Assembly (NCBI GenBank): GCA_963695085.1
Contig: CAVOFV010000008.1
Span: 620,001-684,000, forward strand
From: SG8-30 sp963695085
GTDB lineage: Bacteria; Pseudomonadota; Gammaproteobacteria; Steroidobacterales; Steroidobacteraceae
Length of the DNA stretch: 64,000 bases
Reading direction: 5' to 3'
The notes beneath the pieces are model-generated. The model was given only the letters and a program-made list of their open reading frames with translations, was not told the origin of the DNA and searched no databases. Both the position numbers and the translations under genes were made by a program. Positions 52,041 to 59,861 of the stretch are shown piece after piece. Numbering within the stretch: the first letter of the stretch is position 1; each line of letters begins with the position of its first letter.

Positions 52041-52071
52041 CGGTGGGCCTGCGGGCCCACCGTTCCTTTTT
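52041..52071 (+). terminator. Intrinsic terminator of the decahaem cytochrome gene
   Basis: CGGTGGGCC-TGCG-GGCCCACCG, a nine-pair stem with a four-base loop, followed by TTCCTTTTT. It is the second of two tandem hairpins and the one with a T run. Confidence 0.85.
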
Positions 52072-52157
52072 CGCCGCCGCATGCCGGCCGGCAACCAGGA
52101 AGAAAAGGGCCGGCAATGCCGGCCCTGTCCATTCAGGCGGTCGTTGCGCGCGGGCCG

Positions 52158-52643
52158 CTACTCGACCGTCACTTCCGCATCTTCGATGATGACGGGGTAC
52201 CGGTAGCCCATGCCGAAATCCTTGTCGACTGCGACACTCCCCGTCACGACGACGGTGGCGCCAAGCTGCGGCAGCTCGGCGGAGGTGGTCACCGTGAGGT
52301 CGTTCGCTCCCTCGGAGCCGCTGCCATCCCGGATGTGCAGCCAGTTCCTGTCCAGGATCATGGCATTGGTCTTCACAACCTTGCCACGGACGGTGATCGT
52401 CGTGCTGGCGAGCGCGTCCTTCCCGGCGAACACTTCCGCAACAGTCTTGCCGCCCTCCGCTTTGGCGAGGCCGGAAAGATCGATGTCGGCAATGTTGGCG
52501 GCAGTGGGAGTGGGGTGCGTCACGGCGATCGGTGAGCTGGCCGGGGTCGCGGCTTGCTGGGCTGGCGGCTGTTCCTTGCCGCAGCCTGAAAGAAGCACGA
52601 GAGGGGCCAGTACGAGCAGGCTGCTTAGGGTTGTCTTGGACAC
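52158..52643 (-). CDS. OB-fold lipoprotein
   Basis: A 161-residue lipoprotein: the signal ends VLLSGCGK (lipobox, Cys ~21), followed by a Pro/Ala/Thr linker to ~45. Residues ~75-160 read as a five-strand OB-fold: TTITVRGKVVKTNAMI, NWLHIRDGSGSEG, NDLTVTTSAELPQLGATVVVTG, and a terminal YRYPVIIEDAEVTVE. Similar small periplasmic OB proteins occur beside multihaem cytochrome genes, but none has a clear function that I can name. It is convergent with the decahaem gene, sharing the hairpin region, so a functional link is possible but not shown. Confidence 0.75.
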   Translation of the reverse strand: MSKTTLSSLLVLAPLVLLSGCGKEQPPAQQAATPASSPIAVTHPTPTAANIADIDLSGLAKAEGGKTVAEVFAGKDALASTTITVRGKVVKTNAMILDRNWLHIRDGSGSEGANDLTVTTSAELPQLGATVVVTGSVAVDKDFGMGYRYPVIIEDAEVTVE

Positions 52644-52795
52644 AGGGAGGTTCTCCGGAGCCGGTGTAGTGGGATTGAGTCGATCGGAAGCACGAGTCTA
52701 GCGGACAAGCCCTGATTCCACATGCGCATCGAGCGCATTCGGACCGTTGCGTGCTGGACGGCTTGCACCGTTGGCAAGGAGGCGTCCGGCCCCTG

Positions 52796-53492
52796 CTAGG
52801 AACCAGCCGCTCTCCGGTACTCGAAATCGAAGACCTCATGGCCCAGCCGCTCGCCGCGCTGCTCGAACCTGGTCAGCGGCCGTGCCGGCGGTCGCGCGAC
52901 ACGCGGGCCCGAACCGGAGACAGGCACGACCAGCGCAGATGCCGCCATCACTTCCAGCATCCACTCCGCATACGGCGCCCAGTCGGTGGCGAGCCGGAAG
53001 GCGCCGCCGGGCTTGAGCTTGTTCGCGACGAGTTCCACGAATGGCGGCTGCACGATGCGTCGCTTGTGATGCCGCTTCTTGGGCCACGGGTCCGGGAAGT
53101 AAAGCAGCACCTCGTCCAGCGAGTCGTCCGCCACGCGGCGCTCGAGGACTTCGACGGCGTCCTGCGCGACGAGCCGCACGTTCGTGAACGCGCGCGCCTC
53201 GATTCCCAGCAGGCAGTGGCCGAGGCCAGGCCGGTGCACCTCGACGCCGAGGAAATCGCTGGCCGGACTGGCGGCGGCCATCTCGAGCAGCGTCTCGCCG
53301 TCGCCCATGCCGATCTCCATGACCACCGGAGCGGTCCGGCCGAAGATCCCGGGCAAAGTCGAGCGGAACGTCGCCCGCATCGAACCCGTAGCGCGGCCAC
53401 AGTTCTTCCAGCGCGCGCCGCTGGGCGCGCGTGATGCGGCCGGCGCGCTGCACGAAGCTGCGGATCGCGCGGTGCGGGTGTGGCCCCGTCAT
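52796..53492 (-). pseudogene. trmB: tRNA (guanine-N7)-methyltransferase, frameshifted
   Basis: TrmB is split by one extra base. The first part (ATG 53492: IRSFVQRAGRITRAQRRAL, ALEELWPRYGFDAGDVPLDFAR) is in one frame; the rest (IFGRTAPVVMEIGMGDGETL, FPDPWPKKRHHKRRIVQ, TDWAPYAEWM, ending 52796) is in another. Dropping one G from CCCGGG at 53348-53353 rejoins them into 231 residues, the normal TrmB length, with all SAM and tRNA motifs. Either a sequencing error in a GC run or a real recent mutation. The start overlaps the stop of the FMN oxidase gene (ATGA). Confidence 0.85.
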
Positions 53493-54628
53493 CGCACGAT
53501 CAGGTCCGGGCGCAGTTCGGCGGTCGACCTGCAGCCGTTCAGCGCCAGCGTGCGGTCGTACTCGTCGCGCAGGATGTCGAGCGCCCTCGCCACGCCGGGG
53601 CCGCCGCCGGCGCCCAGTCCGTAGACCGGCGCACGGCCCAGGATCACGGCCTCGGCGCCGAGCGCGACCGCCTTGGCAATGTCGGAGCCGCGGTTGACGC
53701 CGCCGTCCACGATGACGGATGCCTTGCCGCCGACGGCGGCCACGATGCCGGGCAGCGCGTCCATGCCGCTGATGGCGCCGTCCAGCTGCCGGCCGCCGTG
53801 ATTGGACAGGATGACGCCGTCCACGCCCAGCGACACGGCGCGCACCGCGTCGTCGGCGCGCAGCACGCCCTTCAGCAGCAGCTTGCCGGGCCACAGGTCG
53901 CGATACCTCGCCAGGTCGTCCCAGTCGAGCGACGGGTCGAACATGCCGTGACCGACGAACGCGTTGACGCTGCGCCCCGGGGCCAGCTCGCGCTCGACGT
54001 TCACGAAACGCGGCCGGTGGGTCGCGATGGTGGCCAGCCAGCGCGGATGGCGCAGGATGTCGAGCCTGGTCGAGAGCGTGAACTTCTGGGCCGGCAGCAG
54101 GCCGCTCCGGAAATCGCGTTCGCGCTTGCCCGCGGTCGGGAAATCGCTGGTGATGATGACCGCCTCGTACCCGGCGTCGCCCGCCCGACCGATGATCCTG
54201 GTCGTGATGTCGCGCTCGCGGAACACGTAGGCCTGCAGCCACAGCCGTCCCGGTGCGTCACGCGCGATGTCCTCGAGCAGGCTCATGGAGACGGTGGACA
54301 CCGCGAACGGCAGGCCGGCGGCCGTCGCGGCACGCGCCAGTTCCAGGTCGCCATCGCGCCAGGACAATCCGTTGAGGCCGGTAGGGCCGACGATTGCCGG
54401 CAACTCGGCGCTGCGCCCGAGGATCTGCGTGGCCAGCTCGCGCACCGCGACGTCGCGCAGCGTGCGAGGCATGAAGCGCAGCCGTGCGAACGCTTCCCGG
54501 TTGCCGCGCAGGGTGCGCTCGTCCTCGGCGCCGCCGTCCACGTAGTCGAACACGAACCGTGGCAGCCTGCGCCGCGCCATGGCCCGCAGGTCGTCGATGT
54601 TGATCGCGTCGCCGAGTTTCATGCTCAT
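53489..54628 (-). CDS. FMN-dependent alpha-hydroxy acid oxidase/dehydrogenase
   Basis: A 379-residue TIM-barrel flavoprotein of the LldD/glycolate-oxidase family. RFVFDYVDGGAEDE is the N-terminal signature, IVGPTGLNGLSW the FMN loop, WLQAYVFRERD the active-site Tyr region, then KGVLRADDA, catalytic His in VILSNHGGRQLDG and the FMN phosphate block IVDGGVNRGSDIAKAVALGA. It oxidises an L-2-hydroxyacid (lactate, mandelate, glycolate) to the 2-oxoacid. ATG 54628 overlaps the stop of the flavin dehydrogenase upstream, and its own stop overlaps trmB. Confidence 0.92.
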   Translation of the reverse strand: MSMKLGDAINIDDLRAMARRRLPRFVFDYVDGGAEDERTLRGNREAFARLRFMPRTLRDVAVRELATQILGRSAELPAIVGPTGLNGLSWRDGDLELARAATAAGLPFAVSTVSMSLLEDIARDAPGRLWLQAYVFRERDITTRIIGRAGDAGYEAVIITSDFPTAGKRERDFRSGLLPAQKFTLSTRLDILRHPRWLATIATHRPRFVNVERELAPGRSVNAFVGHGMFDPSLDWDDLARYRDLWPGKLLLKGVLRADDAVRAVSLGVDGVILSNHGGRQLDGAISGMDALPGIVAAVGGKASVIVDGGVNRGSDIAKAVALGAEAVILGRAPVYGLGAGGGPGVARALDILRDEYDRTLALNGCRSTAELRPDLIVR

Positions 54629-56220
54629 GCCACCTTGCCTGCGATCCTGCCGCCGAATATGCAACCGCCGAGGAACGTGCCCTCGAGGCCGCGCTTGCCG
54701 TTCATGCCGCCACCGCCGAAGCCGGCCGCCTCGCCCGCGGCGAACAGCCCGCTGACGGGCGTGCCGTCGGCGCGCAGCGCGCGCGAGTCGAGGTCGGTCT
54801 GCACCCCGCCCATGCTCTTGCGGCTGATGATGAACTCACGAATCGCGACCAGCGGCCCGGCACGCCTGTCGAGGATGGGCTGGAACCGGCAGGTCCTCAG
54901 ACGGTCGCCCGGCCAGCGGCGCGCGAACTCGATGCGCCGGAGCTGCTCGTCGTTGCGGAAGCGCGGCCCCCGCGCGATGCACTCGTCGTAGCGCGTGGCG
55001 ACGTCGCGCACCGTGTCGAGCTGCACCGAATCGTCACCGGCCAGCGCGTTCATGCGTTCGACCAGTTCCCCCAGCGTGTCCGCGACCACGAAGTCGTCGC
55101 AGTTGCGGGCCATCTCGCCGTACAGCCAGCGGTTGCCGAACAGCAGGTCGCGCACGACGTGCAGGCGATTCCTGTCCCGGAAGGCGGGGTTGAACTCGGC
55201 GCCGGAGATGGCGAGCTCCTTGAGGGCGATGCGCCGGTTCAGCAGTTGCCAGGAGTAACCGCGTTGCTGCCGGCAGACCTGCGCGACCAGGTCATGCGTG
55301 TCGTAACCGGCGACCAGCGGCATCGGCCCGATGCGCTCGCCGCGCCAGTTGAGCCACAGCGCCGACTTGGGCGGCACCAGCGACAGCCCGTGGCCTGGCT
55401 TGCGCGGCCGCCAGTGGGGGACGCCGGCGGCGTAGTTCCATTGCCAGTCGAGGTGCGTGACCGCGGCGCCCACCCGCGCGGCCGCGTCGTGCAGCGTGCC
55501 GTCCGCGAAGCGGTGCGAGCCATTGAGGATGACCTGCGGCGGGCGCGACCAGTCGGCGTGCCAGTGCCTGCGCACGCGGTCGATGTCGCCGTTGATGCCG
55601 CCCGCGGCGATGACCACCGATTCGGCTGCCGCTTCGAACGTGGCGCCGGAATCCTCGATGACGCCACGGCACCCGGTCACGCGGCCGTCGGTGGTCACCA
55701 GTTCGTCCACGCGGTGGCCGAAGCGCCGCTCCAGTCGTATCGCGGCAGGATGGGTGAGCAACTGGCCGGTCAGGCAGGTCGCGAGCTCGTGGCCGGTTCC
55801 CCACACGACGTGCCAGCGGGGCACCGAATTGCCGGGCACGTGCAGGCCGCGCTCGACCCACATCGGCATCGGCATGAAGCGGATGCCCAGCCGGGTCAGC
55901 CACTCATAGACCTCCGGCACGCAGCGCTGCACGTAGGCTTCCGCCCAGGCGCGCGGCCAGCGGTCTTCGGGACCCAACTCACCGAAACTGAGCCAGTCAG
56001 CCAGTCCCAGCTCGGCGCCGTCCTCGATCTTGTACTTCTTCTGCAGCGGCGTGCCGGCGAACCAGATGCCGCCGAAGCTCTCCTTGGCCAGGCCGCCGAA
56101 GTTCTCCTCGACATCGCGGTCCATCAGCAGCACGTGGCGACCGCGGTTGAGCAACTCGATCGCGGCGACAATGCCGGCGAGTCCGGCGCCTACGACCACG
56201 ACGTCGGTCTGGTAGCGCAC
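54625..56220 (-). CDS. FAD-binding dehydrogenase (ketosteroid-dehydrogenase-like)
   Basis: A 531-residue flavoprotein of the fumarate reductase/3-ketosteroid delta-1-dehydrogenase superfamily. VVVVGAGLAGIVAAIELLNRG is the FAD Rossmann loop at the N-terminus; AESVVIAAGGINGD and the C-terminal GLFAAGEAAGFGGGGMNGKRGLEGTF complete the FAD site. It belongs to the group annotated simply as FAD-binding dehydrogenase; the substrate may be a steroid-like or other enone/alkane bond. It leads a tightly overlapping operon with the alpha-hydroxy acid oxidase and trmB. Confidence 0.87.
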   Translation of the reverse strand: MRYQTDVVVVGAGLAGIVAAIELLNRGRHVLLMDRDVEENFGGLAKESFGGIWFAGTPLQKKYKIEDGAELGLADWLSFGELGPEDRWPRAWAEAYVQRCVPEVYEWLTRLGIRFMPMPMWVERGLHVPGNSVPRWHVVWGTGHELATCLTGQLLTHPAAIRLERRFGHRVDELVTTDGRVTGCRGVIEDSGATFEAAAESVVIAAGGINGDIDRVRRHWHADWSRPPQVILNGSHRFADGTLHDAAARVGAAVTHLDWQWNYAAGVPHWRPRKPGHGLSLVPPKSALWLNWRGERIGPMPLVAGYDTHDLVAQVCRQQRGYSWQLLNRRIALKELAISGAEFNPAFRDRNRLHVVRDLLFGNRWLYGEMARNCDDFVVADTLGELVERMNALAGDDSVQLDTVRDVATRYDECIARGPRFRNDEQLRRIEFARRWPGDRLRTCRFQPILDRRAGPLVAIREFIISRKSMGGVQTDLDSRALRADGTPVSGLFAAGEAAGFGGGGMNGKRGLEGTFLGGCIFGGRIAGKVA

Positions 56221-56597
56221 TGAGTGACAGTCCTGTCTCGCGACCCCGGGGCCCGTGCATCCGTCGCACCGGCGATGGCGATACTTTACACGCGCCCCGG
56301 GCTCCAGGTGCCCACAAACGACACCGTCAGAAAGGTGGGTGTGACGGGGTCAGGCGGCCACCTTGGCCATAGGCATTTGCCGTAATTCATGCCGCAGAGT
56401 GCTGCCGCGGGACCGCATGCCGCGAGACTATACTTTGGTCGTCCGGCTGCTCCGCGCAGCGGTTACGCGGGGCATCGCGGGCGCGACCTTCGATGGTCGC
56501 CAGCCCGGCGGCCAGTGAAACGTGACCGACAGGCCGGCCACGACGCCGGCGCATGGGTGCGGACCCGCGGCAGGAAACCCGAAGAGGAGACGATCCC
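56221..56597. other. Divergent control region before the five-gene acid-metabolism operon
   Basis: No gene is seen. TATACT at 56429-56434 is a good -10 for rightward transcription, with no matching -35, which would suit an activator-dependent promoter; ~160 bases of leader would precede the operon. The left side is the likely promoter of the FAD dehydrogenase operon. No regulator gene is adjacent. Confidence 0.45.
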
Positions 56598-57716
56598 GTG
56601 GCGAAGTTCAAGATCGCATGGCTGCCTGGCGACGGCGTCGGCGTGGAGGTGATGGAAGCGGCGAAGATCGTCCTGGACAAGGCTGGCCTCGATGCACAGT
56701 ACATTCCCGGTGACATCGGCTGGGAGTTCTGGTGCAAGGAAGGCGACGCATTCCCGCAGCGCACCGTCGACCTGCTGAAGAGCGTGGACGCCGCCATGTT
56801 CGGCGCGATCACCTCCAAGCCGGTCAAGGCGGCCGAGAAGGAACTCGTGCCGGCGCTGCAGGGCAAGGGCCTCGTCTATCGCTCGCCCATCGTACGCATG
56901 CGCCAGCTGTTCGACCTTTACGTCTGCCTGCGGCCCTGCAAGGCCTACGCGGAGAACCCGATCAACTTCAAGGAAGGAATCGACCTCGTCGTGTTCCGCG
57001 AGAACACCGAGGATCTCTACGCGGGTGTCGAGTTCAACACGGTCCCCGACCGCCTGCGCGACACGCTCGCGGAACTGTCGCCGCCGTTCAAGGCGTTCAA
57101 GGACCTGCCGGGCGACCAGTACGCGATCTCCTGCAAGATCAATACGGCCAAAGGCTCGGAGCGCATCGTGCGCGCGGCCTTCGAATTCGCGCAGAAGTTC
57201 GGGCGCAGGAAGGTCACGGTGGTGCACAAGGCCAACGTCGTGCGCGCCACCGACGGGCTGTTCCTCGAGACGGCGAAGCAGGTCGCGAAGGACTTCCCGG
57301 CGATTGCCATGGACGACGCCAATATCGATGCGATCACGATGTGGCTGCTGAAGAACCCGTTCAACTACGACGTGCTGGTGGCGCCGAATTTGTACGGCGA
57401 CATCATTTCGGACCTGTGCGCGCAGATGGTGGGCGGCCTGGGTTTCGGCTGCTCGGGCAACATCGGCCGGGAGCTCGCGGTCTTCGAGCCGACGCACGGC
57501 TCGGCGCCGAAGTACGCGGGGCAGTACAAGGTGAATCCGATCGCCACGATCCTGGCCGCAAGGATGATGCTCGACTGGCTGGGCCAGACCGACGCGGGCG
57601 CGCGCGTGGAGCGGGCGGTCGCAGAGGTCGTGCGCGAAGGCAAGGTGCGCACCTACGACATGGGCGGCTCGGCGAAGACCCTCGAGATGGCGCAGGCCAT
57701 CGCGGCCAGGCTCTAG
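56598..57716 (+). CDS. Isocitrate/isopropylmalate dehydrogenase family enzyme
   Basis: A 372-residue NAD(P)-dependent beta-decarboxylating dehydrogenase. KIAWLPGDGVGVEVMEAA is the N-terminal block; RQLFDLYVCLRPCKAY the substrate helix; VVFRENTEDLYAGVEF the decarboxylation loop; APNLYGDIISDLCAQMVGG the metal site and FEPTHGSAPKYAG the cofactor loop. RENTE and YVCLRP are isocitrate-type, but the helix before reads SPIVRMRQ: Asn is Ile and a new Arg appears, so neither isocitrate nor isopropylmalate is assured. GTG at 56598 has GAGGAGA upstream. First gene of a five-gene operon. Confidence 0.9.
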   Translation: MAKFKIAWLPGDGVGVEVMEAAKIVLDKAGLDAQYIPGDIGWEFWCKEGDAFPQRTVDLLKSVDAAMFGAITSKPVKAAEKELVPALQGKGLVYRSPIVRMRQLFDLYVCLRPCKAYAENPINFKEGIDLVVFRENTEDLYAGVEFNTVPDRLRDTLAELSPPFKAFKDLPGDQYAISCKINTAKGSERIVRAAFEFAQKFGRRKVTVVHKANVVRATDGLFLETAKQVAKDFPAIAMDDANIDAITMWLLKNPFNYDVLVAPNLYGDIISDLCAQMVGGLGFGCSGNIGRELAVFEPTHGSAPKYAGQYKVNPIATILAARMMLDWLGQTDAGARVERAVAEVVREGKVRTYDMGGSAKTLEMAQAIAARL

Positions 57717-57724
57717 AGGGGAAC

Positions 57725-58636
57725 ATGACCCGCATCATCATTCACGAGGTGGGCCCGCGGGACGGCCTGCAGATGGAGCAGCAGGTGGTCCCGCTCGAAG
57801 TGAAGGAGCGGTGGATCCGCGGCCTGATGGGCGCGGGCGTGGACATCGTCCAGGTGGGCTCATTCGTCCACCCCGGGAAGGTCCCGCAGATGGCCGACAC
57901 CGACGAATTGTTCCGGCGGCTCACCGCCGGGAAGGCTGGCGGCGCCGTGCTGTCGGGCCTGGTGCTGAACGAGAAGGGCCTCGAGCGTGGCCTGCAGTGC
58001 GGCGTCGAGATGTTCTGTATGGGTGCGTCCGCGAGCGAGACCCACAGCCGGAAGAACACGGGCATGGGCACCGAGGAGGCCACGCGGCGCATCGTCGGCG
58101 CGGCGAAAGAGGCCGTGGCGGCTGGCAAGAAGGTTCAGGTCTCGGTGCAGTCAGCCTTTGGCTGCGGCTTCGAGGGCGCGATCCCGGAGGAGCGCGTGCT
58201 CGGCATGGTGCGCACCTACCTCGAGGCGGGACTCGCGAGCATCAGCCTGGCGGACACGGCGGGCCACGCCGATCCGGCACAGGTCGAGCGACTCTTTGGC
58301 GCGGTGCTGAAGCTGGACCCAGCGGTCGAGTGCACCTGCCATTTCCACAACACCTATGGCCTGGGAATGGCCAATCTGCATGCCGCGATGCGCATGGGCG
58401 TGACCTCGTTCGAGACCTCGTTCGCGGGCCTCGGCGGCTGCCCCTTCACGAAGGTGGCGGCCGGCAACGTGGCCACCGAGGACTTCGTGCACGCGCTGCA
58501 GCGGCAGGGCCTGCGCGCCGACGTCGACCTCGGGCGCGTCATCGGGGTGGCGCGCGACGTCGCCGCGCATTTCGGGCGGGACATGCAGGGCTACGTCTAC
58601 AGGACGGGGCCCATCAAGACGAAGGAGCCTTCATGA
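57725..58636 (+). CDS. HMG-CoA lyase-like acyl-CoA lyase
   Basis: A 303-residue DRE-TIM metallolyase. The catalytic Arg/Asp are in HEVGPRDGLQ (residues ~7-16), metal-binding HFHNTYG supplies two His, and the loop FAGLGGCPFTKVAAGN has the catalytic Cys. HMG-CoA lyase makes acetyl-CoA and acetoacetate; close relatives split citramalyl-CoA or other 3-hydroxy-3-alkyl-acyl-CoAs. The CoA transferase gene overlaps it by ATGA, so its substrate is probably the CoA ester that enzyme makes. Eight bases after the dehydrogenase gene. Confidence 0.9.
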   Translation: MTRIIIHEVGPRDGLQMEQQVVPLEVKERWIRGLMGAGVDIVQVGSFVHPGKVPQMADTDELFRRLTAGKAGGAVLSGLVLNEKGLERGLQCGVEMFCMGASASETHSRKNTGMGTEEATRRIVGAAKEAVAAGKKVQVSVQSAFGCGFEGAIPEERVLGMVRTYLEAGLASISLADTAGHADPAQVERLFGAVLKLDPAVECTCHFHNTYGLGMANLHAAMRMGVTSFETSFAGLGGCPFTKVAAGNVATEDFVHALQRQGLRADVDLGRVIGVARDVAAHFGRDMQGYVYRTGPIKTKEPS

Positions 58637-59832
58637 GCCGGTCCATCCTCTCCGGTGTCCGCGTCCTCGACCTCACCAACGTGCTGGCGGGGCCATTCTG
58701 CACGCTGCACCTCGCGCTGCTGGGCGCCGAGGTCATCAAGATCGAGAACCCGAAGGACGGCGACCTGGCCCGCAAGCTCGGCATCCTGCCCGAGCTGAAC
58801 GACCAGTTGATGGGCACGAGTTTCCTCGCGCAGAACTGCAACAAGAAGTCGGTGACGCTCAACACCAAGAGCCCCGAGGGCAAGGAGATCTTCAAGAAGC
58901 TGGTCGCGGATGCCGACGTACTCGTCGAGAACTTCCGCCCCGACGTCATGAACCGCCTCGGCCTCGGCTACGAGGTGCTCCGGCTGATCAACCCACGCCT
59001 GGTCTACTGCGCCATTTCAGGCTTTGGGCAGACGGGCCCCGACGCGTTCAAGCCGGCCTACGACCAGATCATCCAGGGCCTGAGCGGCGAGATGGCCCTG
59101 AACGGCGACGAGCGCCTGAATCCGCTGCGCGCCGGCTTCCCGGTCTGCGACTCGGTGGGCGGGCTCAACGGGGCGTTCGCCGTCATGGCGGCCCTGTTTC
59201 ACCGCGAGCGCACGGGGGAGGGGCAGTTCATCGACGTGGCGATGCTGGACTCGATCATGCCGCTGATGGGCTGGGTGGCCGCGAACCTGCTGATCGGCAG
59301 GCAGCAGCCGGTGCCCATGGGCAACGACAACTTCACGGCGGCGCCGTCCGGCGTGTTCCGGACCAGGGACGGCCACATCAACATCGCCGCGAACAAGCAG
59401 GAGCAGTGGGAATCGGTCTGCGACGTGCTCGGCGTGCCGGAACTCAAGACCGACGGGCGCTTCCAGAAGCGCGACACCCGCAAGAAGAACCGCAGGGAAC
59501 TGACGCCGCTGCTCGAGGCAAAGCTCGCGGAGCGCGACACGAAGCAGTGGGTGGAGCTGCTGAATGCGAAGGACGTGCCGAGCGGGGAGATCCTGGGCCT
59601 CGAGGAGGCGCTCGGGCAGCCGCAGGTCCGGCACCGTGGAACGCTGAGGCAGGTGCCGGTCGAAGGACTCGGCACCGTGACGCTGTTCGGGCTGACCGCG
59701 CAGTTCGAAAAGACCCCCGGAGCGATCACCGCGCCGCCGCCACGCCTCGCTGCCCATACGGCGGAGGTGCTGGCCTCGGTCGGCGTCAACGCAGAGCAAC
59801 TGGCGGCGCTCAAGTCGAAGGGCGTCGTCTGA
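58633..59832 (+). CDS. CaiB/BaiF class III CoA transferase
   Basis: A 399-residue family III CoA transferase: VRVLDLTNVLAGPFCTLHLA and LGAEVIKIENPKDGD at the start, SVTLNTKSPEGKEIF, LVENFRPDVMNRLGLGYE, and the catalytic Asp in PAYDQIIQGLSG (~residue 140), with a late GHINIAANKQEQW. It moves CoA from a donor such as succinyl-CoA to a carboxylic acid. Translational coupling to the lyase suggests activation of a 2-hydroxy or 3-hydroxy diacid just before cleavage. Confidence 0.93.
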   Translation: MSRSILSGVRVLDLTNVLAGPFCTLHLALLGAEVIKIENPKDGDLARKLGILPELNDQLMGTSFLAQNCNKKSVTLNTKSPEGKEIFKKLVADADVLVENFRPDVMNRLGLGYEVLRLINPRLVYCAISGFGQTGPDAFKPAYDQIIQGLSGEMALNGDERLNPLRAGFPVCDSVGGLNGAFAVMAALFHRERTGEGQFIDVAMLDSIMPLMGWVAANLLIGRQQPVPMGNDNFTAAPSGVFRTRDGHINIAANKQEQWESVCDVLGVPELKTDGRFQKRDTRKKNRRELTPLLEAKLAERDTKQWVELLNAKDVPSGEILGLEEALGQPQVRHRGTLRQVPVEGLGTVTLFGLTAQFEKTPGAITAPPPRLAAHTAEVLASVGVNAEQLAALKSKGVV

Positions 59833-59861
59833 CACGGCCGCCGACGAAGGAAGGAACCACG

